From: JBHIBR01 sp046759145 [NCBI: Nitrospinota bacterium]
Lineage (GTDB): Bacteria > UBA8248
Length of the DNA stretch: 15,135 nucleotides
Reading direction: 5' to 3'
Assembly (NCBI GenBank): GCA_046759145.1
Contig: JBHIBR010000006.1
Location: 1-15,135, forward strand
Shown: positions 7,813-15,135 of the stretch, in pieces
How the letters are laid out: each line of letters starts with the position of its first letter
Numbering within the stretch: the first letter of the stretch is position 1
Notes under the pieces: generated by a model
Told to the model about the DNA's origin: nothing
The model's input: only the letters and a program-made list of their open reading frames with translations
Databases searched by the model: none
Translations under genes and position numbers: made by a program

Positions 7813-8526
7813 CTACCTCCCAGGGCCGGCCGGGGGCGGCGGATGCAAGCCCGCGGGGACGGCCGCCAGCGTGGAGAGGGTCCTCCCCTCGTCCGGGCCG
7901 CTCCCGAGCCTCACGGTGAGCCGGACCGCGGCGGGCAATTGCGCTCGTTCCTCAGGGGAGCGGGTGGACCAGTTATCATGCGCCCCCCCCTCTGTGTCCA
8001 GGTAGCTGAAGGCGAGCTCCCTCACCTCTTCCAGGATCACCACAGGGCCCTCGGAGGCAGCGGGCGCTCCGCCTGCGAGGGGGGGGGACTCTTGGCGAAG
8101 CAGGCTCCCGCCCCCTGGGCCTGGTCCCAGGGAGTAGCTCACTGCAGCGAGCTCGTCTCGCTTTCCCCCCTCCTCCCCCCACCGGTAGATGGCCGCGGTG
8201 AACGAGAGCCGGTCGGTGCGACCGGTGGGGCCCTCTTGCCGGGCGCCCTCGAAGTAGAGGTGAGCCCGTCCGGGCGACCACAGGGCTCCCGCAAGGTCTG
8301 CCGCAACCCGCTGCAGAGCGAGGCGGGCCGCCTGCTGGCCTTCCAGGCGCGACCGGAGGCGACGAGCGAAGCTCGCGTTGGTCCCGATGCTCAGGTAAAG
8401 CCCGGCGACGATGGCCGCGAGGATGGAGAGCGCAACCAGGAGCTCCAGGAGGGTGAACCCTCGGGGGAACTCCTCCCTTCCCGCACCCGCCGGGCCGCTA
8501 AGGGATGGGCTCTCGCCTCGCCACAT
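7813..8526 (-). CDS. gspJ: T2SS minor pseudopilin GspJ
   Basis: A 237-residue minor pseudopilin. The prepilin motif is PRG23|FTLLELLVALSILAAI with Glu28 at +5. It is followed by the usual helix (ASFARRLRSRLEGQQAARLA) and a GspJ-type C-terminal domain with ILEEVRELAFSYLD and PAAVRLTVRLG. The leader is long (23 residues). ATG at 8526 with GGAGG 9 bases upstream; the start overlaps the gspI end by 29 bp, implying translational coupling. It contains two long homopolymers, nine C on the coding strand at 8079-8087 and eight G at 7983-7990, which could slip. It ends in a Pro-rich tail. Confidence 0.9.
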   Translation of the reverse strand: MWRGESPSLSGPAGAGREEFPRGFTLLELLVALSILAAIVAGLYLSIGTNASFARRLRSRLEGQQAARLALQRVAADLAGALWSPGRAHLYFEGARQEGPTGRTDRLSFTAAIYRWGEEGGKRDELAAVSYSLGPGPGGGSLLRQESPPLAGGAPAASEGPVVILEEVRELAFSYLDTEGGAHDNWSTRSPEERAQLPAAVRLTVRLGSGPDEGRTLSTLAAVPAGLHPPPPAGPGR

Positions 8527-8905
8527 AGGTCACCACCTCCAGCACAGGCACGCTCTCCCTCTCCGAGCTGACGCGCACTCGCACGGCGCGCACGCCCGGG
8601 TGGGCTGTGGGCTCCACGACGACCTCCCAGCTGAGCTCCTCCCCCCCGGCGCCCCGGACTCGACCCCCGGCGGGGCTCGCGGGCGAGAGCTCCGCTTCCA
8701 CCAGCTTCTCCTGGGCGAGGAGCACTGCGTCGGTGAGCCGCTGGGCGCGCAGCGAGGCGCCGAAGCTCTGATGCTGGAGCCGCAGGGCCGCCGCCGCCAC
8801 GGCCGAGACGATGGCGAGAGCCACCGTCAGTTCGAGGAGCGTAAAGCCGGATGGCCGGCACCCGGACGGCCGGCGCTCAGGGGCTCGCCGGCGTTGCCCG
8901 GCCAC
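8498..8905 (-). CDS. gspI: T2SS minor pseudopilin GspI
   Basis: A 135-residue minor pseudopilin. The leader is basic (MAGQRRRAPERR..) up to PSG20|FTLLELTVALAIVSAVAAAA with Glu25 at +5, then the GspI-type DAVLLAQEKLVEAEL helix and a small beta domain. I chose the GTG at 8905 because GGAG lies 7 bases upstream. The longer reading from GTG at 8920 has no ribosome-binding site. It overlaps gspH by 29 bp and gspJ by 29 bp. GspI normally forms the core of the tip complex with J and K. Confidence 0.88.
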   Translation of the reverse strand: MAGQRRRAPERRPSGCRPSGFTLLELTVALAIVSAVAAAALRLQHQSFGASLRAQRLTDAVLLAQEKLVEAELSPASPAGGRVRGAGGEELSWEVVVEPTAHPGVRAVRVRVSSERESVPVLEVVTYVARREPIP

Positions 8906-9407
8906 GGCGGATCTCCACACGGTTCAGGAAGGGATGAATCTGCAGCGTCCGCTCCCCTTGGCGCTCATCGCGCAGGTAGAGGAAGGCCCGCTCGGTCTCC
9001 CCTGTGGGGAGGAACTGGAGCGGCACCTCCCCCTCCACCACATCCCCCCGGGTTCCGGTGCGCACCTTGAGCAGGCGGAGTCCGCGGGGGAGAGCGCCAT
9101 CACTGACCGGCGAGTCGGCGAGCCCCCGCCACCGCCCCTCGGCATCCCTTCCCTCCACCCACCACTTGCCCTCAGGCAGCTGGAGGCGGAGCCGCACCAC
9201 CTGCCCCTCGGCGACGGCGCGGTTGCGGAGCTTGCGGATGGCTGCCGCTAGCCTTCGGGCGCTCGCCCGCAGGGGGTCCGGGGCCAGGCGGGCGTAAAGG
9301 CGGGGGTAGGCCAGGCTGAAGACGATCCCCAGGATGAGGACGACGAAGGCGAACTCCACCAGAGTGAACCCACCCTCACTGGAGATTCCAGCTCTCGATG
9401 TCCGCAT
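8877..9407 (-). CDS. gspH: T2SS minor pseudopilin GspH
   Basis: A 176-residue GspH/FimT-like pseudopilin. The cleavage motif is EGG13|FTLVEFAFVVLILGIVFSLA with Glu18 at +5. It is followed by LAAAIRKLRNRAVAEGQVVRLRL, typical of the GspH domain, and a beta-rich region with WWVEGRD and LQFLPTGET. The ATG at 9407 has GAGGG 5 bases upstream and overlaps the gspG end by 32 bp. It links the tip complex to the GspG shaft in known systems. GspH and FimT are hard to separate by sequence; position between G and I supports GspH. Confidence 0.88.
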   Translation of the reverse strand: MRTSRAGISSEGGFTLVEFAFVVLILGIVFSLAYPRLYARLAPDPLRASARRLAAAIRKLRNRAVAEGQVVRLRLQLPEGKWWVEGRDAEGRWRGLADSPVSDGALPRGLRLLKVRTGTRGDVVEGEVPLQFLPTGETERAFLYLRDERQGERTLQIHPFLNRVEIRRGRATPASP

Positions 9408-9822
9408 CGTTGCCCTCGCCCCCCTCCTGCCCGTCGGCCCCCAGGGACTTGATCTCGTACTCCCGGCCGTCGCTGCCCGGCGAGAGATAGATGTAAGGGT
9501 TCCCCCAGGGATCCGGCGGGACGCGACCTCCCTCCAGGTAGCCGCCGGGAGCCCACTTGCGGGGGTTCGGCCCCGTAGTCGGCTCCCGGACCAGCGCCTC
9601 GAGCCCCTGTTCGGTGGTAGGGTAGGCGCCGTTGTCCAGTCGGTAGAGCTGGAGGGCGCTGATGAAATTCCTGGTCTGAAGGATCGCCGCGGTCCTGCGG
9701 GCCTCCTCGGTGCGTCCCAGCATGCGGAACCCGATGATGGCGACCAGGAGGCCCAGGATGATGATCACCACCATCAGCTCGATGAGTGTGAAGCCAGCCG
9801 TCCCGCGAGCCTTACCAGCCAT
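9376..9822 (-). CDS. gspG: T2SS major pseudopilin GspG
   Basis: A 148-residue major pseudopilin that polymerises into the pseudopilus piston. TAG10|FTLIELMVVIIILGLLVAII carries the leader site, with Glu15 at +5. The body has the GspG hallmarks YPTTEQGLEALV (67-78), DPWGNPYIYLSPGSDG (104-119) and SLGADGQEGGEGNDADI (126-142), the last covering the calcium-binding loop (Asp118, Asp139 and Asp141 are candidate ligands). I chose the ATG at 9822 for its strong GGAGGAGG and short leader. The longer open frame to 9924 has neither. It lies 25 bp after gspM. Confidence 0.97.
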   Translation of the reverse strand: MAGKARGTAGFTLIELMVVIIILGLLVAIIGFRMLGRTEEARRTAAILQTRNFISALQLYRLDNGAYPTTEQGLEALVREPTTGPNPRKWAPGGYLEGGRVPPDPWGNPYIYLSPGSDGREYEIKSLGADGQEGGEGNDADIESWNLQ

Positions 9823-9847
9823 CCGACCCCTCCTCCGGAGCGCCGGC

Positions 9848-10432
9848 TCAGGGACGCCCGCCCGGGGCCCCGCCCGGGGCGCGGCCCCGGCCGCGAGCCT
9901 CCCCCTCTGTTCCGCGGACGGCAAAGGCGACCACCTTTGCAGTCACCCTCACCCGGCCGGGCACCCGGTTCGAGCGCTCCACACGCAGCCGGCCCACGCG
10001 GATGAGCTTCGGGGCGCCCGCCAGTTCCTCCAGGTATCGGACCAACTGCCCTAGCGCCACATCCTCGAAGCGCACCTCCATCGCCATCCGGCGGTAGCCG
10101 GGGCCCAAGGGAGCCTCGGAGGGCTTCATGGAGACCAGACGCTCCCGGATGCCGGCCCGTCCGGCAGCCTCCTCGAGGAAGGAGAAAAGGGAGAAGCGGT
10201 CCCCCTGCCGGATGAGACGCCGGTCCAGCTCGACGAGCATTTCTCTGTACCGCCGGTGCCGCTCCCGGAGGGCGCGCATGCGCTGGAGCTCGCGCTCGGC
10301 CCGCTCCACCCGTTGGCGTAGAGCCTGCCGGCGCTCCCAAAGGGGGCGGACGACCAGTTCGCTCCCCAGGAGGAGAGAGCCCACCACGAGGCCCGCCGCC
10401 ACCATCATCTGCTCTCGACGCGCGAGCTTCAC
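9848..10432 (-). CDS. gspM: T2SS inner-membrane platform protein GspM (PilO-like)
   Basis: A 194-residue bitopic protein. It has a short cytoplasmic start (MKLARREQ), one membrane helix at about 9-27, a charged coiled coil at about 32-75 (RQALRQRVERAERELQRMRA) and a periplasmic ferredoxin-like domain (FSFLEEAAGRAGI, VSMKPSEAP, LGQLVRYLEELAGAPKLI). This is the GspM/PilO plan, which partners GspL/PilN in the assembly platform. A Gly/Arg/Pro-rich tail (about 173-194) is unusual and probably disordered. GTG at 10432 lies 6 bp after the gspL stop, with only a weak GGGG/TAGG upstream. ATG codons at residues 9-10 are possible but would cut the helix flank. Confidence 0.88.
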   Translation of the reverse strand: MKLARREQMMVAAGLVVGSLLLGSELVVRPLWERRQALRQRVERAERELQRMRALRERHRRYREMLVELDRRLIRQGDRFSLFSFLEEAAGRAGIRERLVSMKPSEAPLGPGYRRMAMEVRFEDVALGQLVRYLEELAGAPKLIRVGRLRVERSNRVPGRVRVTAKVVAFAVRGTEGEARGRGRAPGGAPGGRP

Positions 10433-10438
10433 CGCAGC

Positions 10439-11995
10439 CTACCCCGCGACCCTGACGCCGAAGCGGAGCCGCATGTGGAACCGCACGCCCCGCTCGCCTG
10501 GGAGGAGGCGCGCCTGGGTGACCTCCAGCCCCTCAAATCCCTTCCGACGGGCCAGGAGGGACTTGATGCGGTCCACCGCTTCGAAGCTGAGCGTCTCTCC
10601 CCGCAGCGAGATGCCTCGATCGTCCATCTCCAGCTCCAGCAGGCGCACTGGCAGGGCGGCCGGGATTGCCTCGCTGAGCTCCGCAAGGGCCCCCAACGGG
10701 GTGAGCCCATTCAGCCGGCTCCCCATCAGCAAGGCGAGCCGGCGCGCCTGCGCCTCCACGCGCGCCGCCAACTGGCGCTCGGGGCTCACAGTGCGCCCCG
10801 CCGCGGGCAGAGCCGCCCGGAAGAGGGAATGGACCTCCGCGCGCACGCGCCGCATGCGCTCCTCCCCCCGGCGGACCTTGAGGGCAAGGTCAGCCACCAA
10901 CAGCGCCCCCGCCAGGGCCGCCGCGGCCCCGGCGGCGAGCACAGGGCGGCGGAGCTCGCGCCACCCTTCCCGGCGGGCGAACTCCTCGCGCAGGAGGTTC
11001 AGCCGCGCACCCAGGGGCCTCGCGGCACCGAGGGCGGCCCCCAGGGCCCCGCTGACGGTGACCACCGCCTCCGGCGTGGGAACCTCCCCTGCGACCAGGG
11101 CAGCGCCGGCCTCCCAGGCCATGGGCTGACAGGGAATCCCGAGTGCGGACTCGAGCCGGTGGGCGAGGCCGGGGAGCGCCGCGCCATCGCCGGTGAGGAC
11201 CAGCCGCGCCACTCCTCCCTCCAGCCCCGGCAGCTTGTCGCACGCGTGGAGTGTGAGTTGAAGTTCCCGCACCAGGGAGGCAATCCCGTCGGGAGCGGAG
11301 GCGTGGGTCGGTCCGCTTTCGCGGCCCGGGAGGCCATCCGCCCGCTCTGCACCCGGGCGGGAGAACGTCTGGTCAGCACCCCTTCGAATGGCGCGGATGA
11401 AAACCGGACGCCCTCCGTCCGCAAGCACGATGGACGTGTGTGTCGCCCCGATGTTCACCACCCCAGTGGGGCCATCCGGGAGCGAACCCCCGAGTGCCCG
11501 CCAAGCCCGCAGGTCAGCCAGGGGCGCAAAGTCCACCCGGTCGGGGACCACTCCCACCTCGGCCAACCCCTGCAGGTAGCGCGCCAGGGCAACCTTGGGG
11601 ACGGCGACCGCCAGCACCTCGAGGCCCTCCCGGTTGGGGCCGGCGGTGACGGCGAAGTCCGCCACCGTCTCCTCCACAGGAAGGGGCAGCACGCGTTCCA
11701 TCTCGAACTTAATGACCTGCTTGATCTTTGAAACCTGCCGGAAAGGCAGGCGCAGGAAGGCCGCGATGGCCCCGGTGCCGGGGAAGGAGGCCACGATGAA
11801 GGGCGCCCTCCCCCGGCGGCCGGCCCATCCCCGAAGCGCCTCCCGGGCCTCGCTCCAGTCGCCCTCCTCGGGGGTGCTGGCCGGAAGGTCCAGGCAAAGG
11901 ACGCGCTCCAGGACGCAGCGCCGCCATCCATGGCGGATCCCGACCGCCTTCACGGAGCGGGCGCCCAGCTCCACCCCCAGGATCCTTCGGGCCAC
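10439..11995 (-). CDS. gspL: T2SS inner-membrane platform protein GspL with PilM-like cytoplasmic domain
   Basis: A 518-residue GspL that links the ATPase GspE to the platform. Residues 1-325 are an actin-like PilM domain with visible nucleotide-site motifs: GVELGARSVKAV (7-18), VVNIGATHTSIVLADGG (179-195) and LVLTGDGAALPGLA (265-278). VIKFEMERVLPLPVEE (94-109) is also PilM-like. LNLLREEFARREGW (332-345) matches the GspL/PilN NLL motif. It is followed by a membrane helix (about 351-372), a coiled-coil stretch and a ferredoxin-like domain (about 440-518). The protein thus combines PilM and PilN features in one chain. GTG at 11995 with GGGAGGT 6 bases upstream; 25 bp after gspF. It sits between F and G, not after K as in the usual order. 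Confidence 0.9.
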   Translation of the reverse strand: MARRILGVELGARSVKAVGIRHGWRRCVLERVLCLDLPASTPEEGDWSEAREALRGWAGRRGRAPFIVASFPGTGAIAAFLRLPFRQVSKIKQVIKFEMERVLPLPVEETVADFAVTAGPNREGLEVLAVAVPKVALARYLQGLAEVGVVPDRVDFAPLADLRAWRALGGSLPDGPTGVVNIGATHTSIVLADGGRPVFIRAIRRGADQTFSRPGAERADGLPGRESGPTHASAPDGIASLVRELQLTLHACDKLPGLEGGVARLVLTGDGAALPGLAHRLESALGIPCQPMAWEAGAALVAGEVPTPEAVVTVSGALGAALGAARPLGARLNLLREEFARREGWRELRRPVLAAGAAAALAGALLVADLALKVRRGEERMRRVRAEVHSLFRAALPAAGRTVSPERQLAARVEAQARRLALLMGSRLNGLTPLGALAELSEAIPAALPVRLLELEMDDRGISLRGETLSFEAVDRIKSLLARRKGFEGLEVTQARLLPGERGVRFHMRLRFGVRVAG

Positions 11996-12020
11996 GAACG
12001 CACCTCCCGCGGCCGGCCGC

Positions 12021-13241
12021 TCAGCGCACCAGCTGGCTCACCTCGAACAGAGGCAGCAGGATGGAAAGCACCACGAACCCCACCACGAACCCCATCATCA
12101 GGATGAGGACAGGGTCCACCAGCGCCATGGCGGTCTGTATGGTGGCCTCTACCTCCCGCTCCAGATGCTCGGCCGCCTTCAGCAGCATCTCGTCCAGGCG
12201 GCCCACCTGCTCGCCCGCGCCCGCCAAGTCGGTGACGAGGGGGGGGAAGAAGCCGCTCTGCTCTAGGGCCCGGCTGAGGGAGCCTCCCCTTCGGGTCTCC
12301 TCCCGGGCCCGCTCTACAACCGACTCGAGGACCGTGTTGGCCAGCACCAACTTCGCGACCGACAGCGCTTGCAAGATGGGCAGCCCCCCCGCCAGGAGAA
12401 CACCCAGCGTGCGGGCGAAGCGGGCGATGGCCTGCTTGCGAAGGAGCCCGCCGACCAAGGGGAGGCGCAACTTGAAGGAATCATAATACCTCCGGCCGGC
12501 CGGGGTGCGGAGTCCGAGTCCCCCGGCGACCGCCAGGATGCCCAGGGCAGCGAGGGCCACCCCGTAGTACGAGCTCACGAGGTCGCTCGCGGCGATGAGG
12601 ACCTGGGTGGGCCAGGGGAGCTCCTGCCGCGCCTCGCGGAAGATCTGGACTACGCTGGGCACCACGAAGGTCAGTAAGAAACTCAGCACCGCCAGGCCCA
12701 CCACGACCATCAGGGCCGGGTAAGCGAGGGCGGCCGCCAGGCGGCGCCGGAGGTTCTGCTGGAGCTCCAGGTAATCGGCGAGGCGCGTCAGGACGAGCCC
12801 CAGGGAGCCGCTGGTCTCGCCCGCGCTCACCATGCTCACGTACATGGGCGAGAAGACGCGAGGATGTCCCTCCAGCGCCTTCGCCAGAGTCGCCCCCTCG
12901 TTGACCTCCTCCCTCACCCGGACCAGCAGGCGGCGGACGGCCTCCCTGCGGCTCTGGCGGATGAGGATGGAGAGGGCGGGGACGACCGGGAGCCCCGCGC
13001 TCAGCAGGGTGGCGAGCTGCCGCGTGATGGTCACCACCTCCCCCCCGCGGAGCCCCCCCCTGCGGGAGAGGAGAGTCGGGGCAGAGATGCCTCCGGGGCC
13101 CGGGCGCCCATCGCGCACTTCAGCGGGGTGGAGCCCCTGGCTACGCAACCTCTCCCGCGCCACGGCCGAGCTCTCGGCGTCGATGACCCCCTTATGGGTA
13201 CGGCCCCTGGCGTCGAGCGCTCGGTAGAAGAAGACAGGCAT
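12021..13241 (-). CDS. gspF: T2SS inner-membrane platform protein GspF
   Basis: A 406-residue polytopic platform protein, full length for the family. N-terminal part: MPVFFYRALDARGRTHKGVIDAESS..ARERL. Two repeated GspF domains follow at about 70-195 and 272-395, each with an ETSGSLG/GEQVGRLDEML-type motif. Membrane segments: about 172-196, 226-244 and 374-396. It binds GspE and GspL in known systems. I chose the ATG at 13241, with GGGAGA upstream and the canonical MPxFxYRAxD start. The upstream extension to 13349 runs into the end of gspE. It is 40 bp downstream of gspE. Runs of 7-8 identical bases occur at 12239-12246, 13040-13046 and 13053-13060. Confidence 0.96.
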   Translation of the reverse strand: MPVFFYRALDARGRTHKGVIDAESSAVARERLRSQGLHPAEVRDGRPGPGGISAPTLLSRRGGLRGGEVVTITRQLATLLSAGLPVVPALSILIRQSRREAVRRLLVRVREEVNEGATLAKALEGHPRVFSPMYVSMVSAGETSGSLGLVLTRLADYLELQQNLRRRLAAALAYPALMVVVGLAVLSFLLTFVVPSVVQIFREARQELPWPTQVLIAASDLVSSYYGVALAALGILAVAGGLGLRTPAGRRYYDSFKLRLPLVGGLLRKQAIARFARTLGVLLAGGLPILQALSVAKLVLANTVLESVVERAREETRRGGSLSRALEQSGFFPPLVTDLAGAGEQVGRLDEMLLKAAEHLEREVEATIQTAMALVDPVLILMMGFVVGFVVLSILLPLFEVSQLVR

Positions 13242-13281
13242 GTGGCCGATTCTCCCGGCAGGGGCCCGCCCCGGGCGCACC

Positions 13282-15003
13282 TCACGCCCGGACGATGCGG
13301 AGCACCTCCTCGGGGGTGGTGACCCCCGCCGCCACCTTCCGCCCGCCATCCTGCATCAACGTCACCATGCCCTTCCGCAACGCAGGGGCCTTGAGGGTGG
13401 CCGCGTCGGCGCGGGCCATGATGAGAGCGCGCAGCTCATCGTCGAGCGCCAGCAGCTCGAAGATGCCGATGCGGCCCCGGTAGCCCGTGTGGTAGCAATC
13501 CCCGCAGCCCCGCCCTCGCCGGAGCCCCTCGCCGAGGGACGCCAACTCCGGCCCCTCCAGCCCCACCTCCCGGAGCGCCTCCAATTCGGCGGGCACCACC
13601 TCCGCGCAGTGGGGGCAGACGCGCCGCACCAGGCGCTGGGCCAGGATGCCCGCCACCGAGGAGGAGATGAGGAAGGGCTCGATCCCCATGTCCACGAGGC
13701 GCGTGAGGGCGCCCGCCGCGTCGTTCGTGTGGAGGGTGCTGAACACGAGGTGGCCCGTGAGGGAGGCGTGGATGGCCACCTCCGCCGTCTCGCGGTCGCG
13801 GATCTCCCCCACCAAGATGACGTCGGGGTCCTGCCGGAGGATGGCCCGCAGGCCCTGGGCGAAGGTGAGACCGGTCTTGGGGACGACCTGCATCTGGGCC
13901 ACGCCCTCGAGCTGGTACTCCACGGGGTCCTCGATGGTCATGATGTTGGCCTCGATGGAGCGGAGCTTTTGGATGGCCGAGTAAAGAGTAGTAGTCTTGC
14001 CGCTCCCTGTGGGCCCCGTCACGAGGACGATGCCGTGGGCGCGGCGGATGAGGTTGCGGAACGCCTCGTAGTGGTCGGGCGAGAAACCGAGGTCCTCCAG
14101 CTCCAGGAGGATGCTAGTGCGGTCGAGCAACCGCAGCACGACCCGCTCTCCGTGTACTGTGGGCACGTCCGAGACGCGGACATCGATCTCCCGCCCCCCC
14201 ACCGTGGTCTGGATGCGGCCGTCTTGCGGCAGGCGCCGCTCGGCGATGTCCAGCCCGGCCATGATCTTGAGGCGGGAGACCACGGCGAGCTGGTAGGGCT
14301 TGGGGAGGCGGAGCACGTCGTGGAGGACGCCGTCGATGCGCAGACGGACCCGCACCTCCTGCTCGAAGGGTTCCCAGTGGATGTCGCTGGCGCGGTCGCG
14401 CACCGCGCGGTAGATGACCCGGTTCACCAGCTTGATGATGGGCGCCTCGTGGGCGAGGTCCAGCTCCCCTCCCCCCTCCGGCCCCTCCGCGACGAGGAGG
14501 GCGGGGACGGCCCCGTCCAGCTCCTGCACCATGGCCTCGGCGGAGTGTTCCTCACGCTCGTACAGGGAATGGATGGCCCGCAGGATGGCGCGCTCGGGCG
14601 CCAGGGCGGGCTCGGCCTGCACCCCCAGCACTGCGCTCAGGGCGTCCACGGCGGCAAGGTTCAGCGGGTCGGCGGTGGCCACCCAGAGGCGCTCTCCCTC
14701 TTGTCGGGCCGGGACGACCTTGTGGTGGAGGAGGAAGGGGACCGGGAGCCGCGCGAGGAGCTCCGGGTCCACGCCGCTCGCGTCCACCTGCTCCAGACAG
14801 GGCAAGCCCAGCTGGCGGCCCAGGGCCTCCAGGAGCTCCCGCTCGCTGATAGCCCCCCGCTCCACCAGCAGCTCCCCCAGCGGCCGGCCGCTCACCCGCT
14901 GCTCGGCGAGCCCCGCCTCGAGCTGGGAGGGGCTTACGCCGGAACTCTCCTGCAGCAACTGCCCGATGGGTTTGCTGCACCCCGGGACGTTCGAAGCGCT
15001 CAT
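13282..15003 (-). CDS. gspE: T2SS assembly ATPase GspE
   Basis: A 573-residue hexameric secretion ATPase that drives pseudopilus assembly from the cytoplasmic side of the inner membrane. The N-terminal MshEN/GspE_N domain (about 10-150) carries two tandem 24-residue motifs (12-35 and 41-64). The ATPase core has Walker A GPTGSGKTT (330-338), the Asp box (MTIEDPVEYQ, 355-364), Walker B LRQDPDVILVGEIRD with Glu400, and a His box (TGHLVFSTLHTNDA). A zinc tetracysteine follows (Cys463, Cys466, Cys500, Cys503). I chose the ATG at 15003, with AAAGGAG 5 bases upstream; the open frame to 15078 has no ribosome-binding site. It is first of the visible gsp run. PilB is the alternative, but context makes it GspE. 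Confidence 0.97.
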   Translation of the reverse strand: MSASNVPGCSKPIGQLLQESSGVSPSQLEAGLAEQRVSGRPLGELLVERGAISERELLEALGRQLGLPCLEQVDASGVDPELLARLPVPFLLHHKVVPARQEGERLWVATADPLNLAAVDALSAVLGVQAEPALAPERAILRAIHSLYEREEHSAEAMVQELDGAVPALLVAEGPEGGGELDLAHEAPIIKLVNRVIYRAVRDRASDIHWEPFEQEVRVRLRIDGVLHDVLRLPKPYQLAVVSRLKIMAGLDIAERRLPQDGRIQTTVGGREIDVRVSDVPTVHGERVVLRLLDRTSILLELEDLGFSPDHYEAFRNLIRRAHGIVLVTGPTGSGKTTTLYSAIQKLRSIEANIMTIEDPVEYQLEGVAQMQVVPKTGLTFAQGLRAILRQDPDVILVGEIRDRETAEVAIHASLTGHLVFSTLHTNDAAGALTRLVDMGIEPFLISSSVAGILAQRLVRRVCPHCAEVVPAELEALREVGLEGPELASLGEGLRRGRGCGDCYHTGYRGRIGIFELLALDDELRALIMARADAATLKAPALRKGMVTLMQDGGRKVAAGVTTPEEVLRIVRA

Positions 15004-15097
15004 AGCCTCTCCTTTAACGAGAGCGGCCGCACCTCGCGCGCCCCTCCGCCCCAAGGCGCTCACCCGGGGCGAGCCCAACCGGCCCCCGTGGGTTGCG

Positions 15098-15112
15098 GAG
15101 GCCTACGGCCTC
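15098..15112. repeat. Perfect 15-bp palindrome upstream of gspE
   Basis: GAGGCC, TAC, GGCCTC form a 6-bp stem in the non-coding stretch 15004-15135. It could be the end of a terminator-like hairpin of an unseen upstream gene or part of a dispersed intergenic repeat. There is no T run on either strand. Nothing else upstream of gspE, including a clear promoter, can be supported. Confidence 0.4.
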
Positions 15113-15135
15113 GCCCCTACGCCCCGCCCGCGATC

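Noticed and set aside
9823-9924. Longer gspG reading from 9924
   Set aside because: It would give a 44-residue leader and overlap gspM, while the ATG at 9822 has a strong ribosome-binding site and a normal leader.
10128-11731. Long plus-strand open frames opposite gspL and gspM (333 and 418 codons)
   Set aside because: The Arg/Ser/Pro-rich translations are typical of the antisense frame of high-GC genes. The minus-strand genes explain the region fully.
15004-15078. Longer gspE reading from 15078
   Set aside because: No ribosome-binding site upstream of 15078, and the added residues do not resemble the GspE N-terminus. ATG at 15003 follows AAAGGAG.

Overview
This is a high-GC window in which every gene I can support lies on the minus strand, so the order of transcription runs from high to low coordinates. 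The genome is that of a diderm (Gram-negative type) bacterium, because the right-hand two thirds is a type II secretion system (T2SS, Gsp) operon. I see no marker that fixes the phylum. The mixed T4P/T2SS character of GspL suggests a lineage outside the Gammaproteobacteria (for example Methylomirabilota/NC10, Rokubacteria, Acidobacteria or a deltaproteobacterial group), but this is a guess.

Region 1 (15003 down to 6070) is one compact run: gspE (ATPase), gspF (platform protein), gspL (PilM-like cytoplasmic domain, one membrane helix, PilN/GspL-like C-terminal domain), gspM, gspG (major pseudopilin), gspH, gspI, gspJ, gspK (minor pseudopilins) and gspO (prepilin peptidase). Gaps are 6 to 40 bp, and G/H, H/I and I/J overlap by about 30 bp. 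L and M sit between F and G rather than after K. The secretin gspD, gspC and gspN are not in the window.

Region 2 (6069 to 3953) is a secreted subtilase (S8) with its own sigma70-like promoter just beyond the gspO stop.

Region 3 (3952 to 2604) is a mosaic, mostly without intact genes. It holds a hairpin-rich block with repeats, a truncated and frameshifted copy of the 3' end of gspO, and a small helix-turn-helix gene with a degenerate tandem copy beside it. It also holds two copies of a roughly 80-bp segment. One copy lies before the gspO fragment and the other before a small Flp-type pilin gene (2603 to 2436).

Region 4 (2435 to 4) is a second secreted S8 peptidase, paralogous to the first. 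It is preceded by a diverged copy of the same promoter block. The two subtilases share bacterial Ig-like repeats and a terminal domain ending in a Cys-Lys pair. Their C-terminal modules resemble each other far more closely than their catalytic domains do.

Working model (inference): the T2SS built by the operon exports the two neighbouring subtilases across the outer membrane, with GspO processing the pseudopilins and perhaps the orphan Flp pilin. Regions 2 to 4 look like an accessory zone made by duplication of a gspO-3'-end/promoter/subtilase segment, followed by insertion of the Flp and HTH material. The window contains no rRNA, tRNA, CRISPR array or transposase that I can see.
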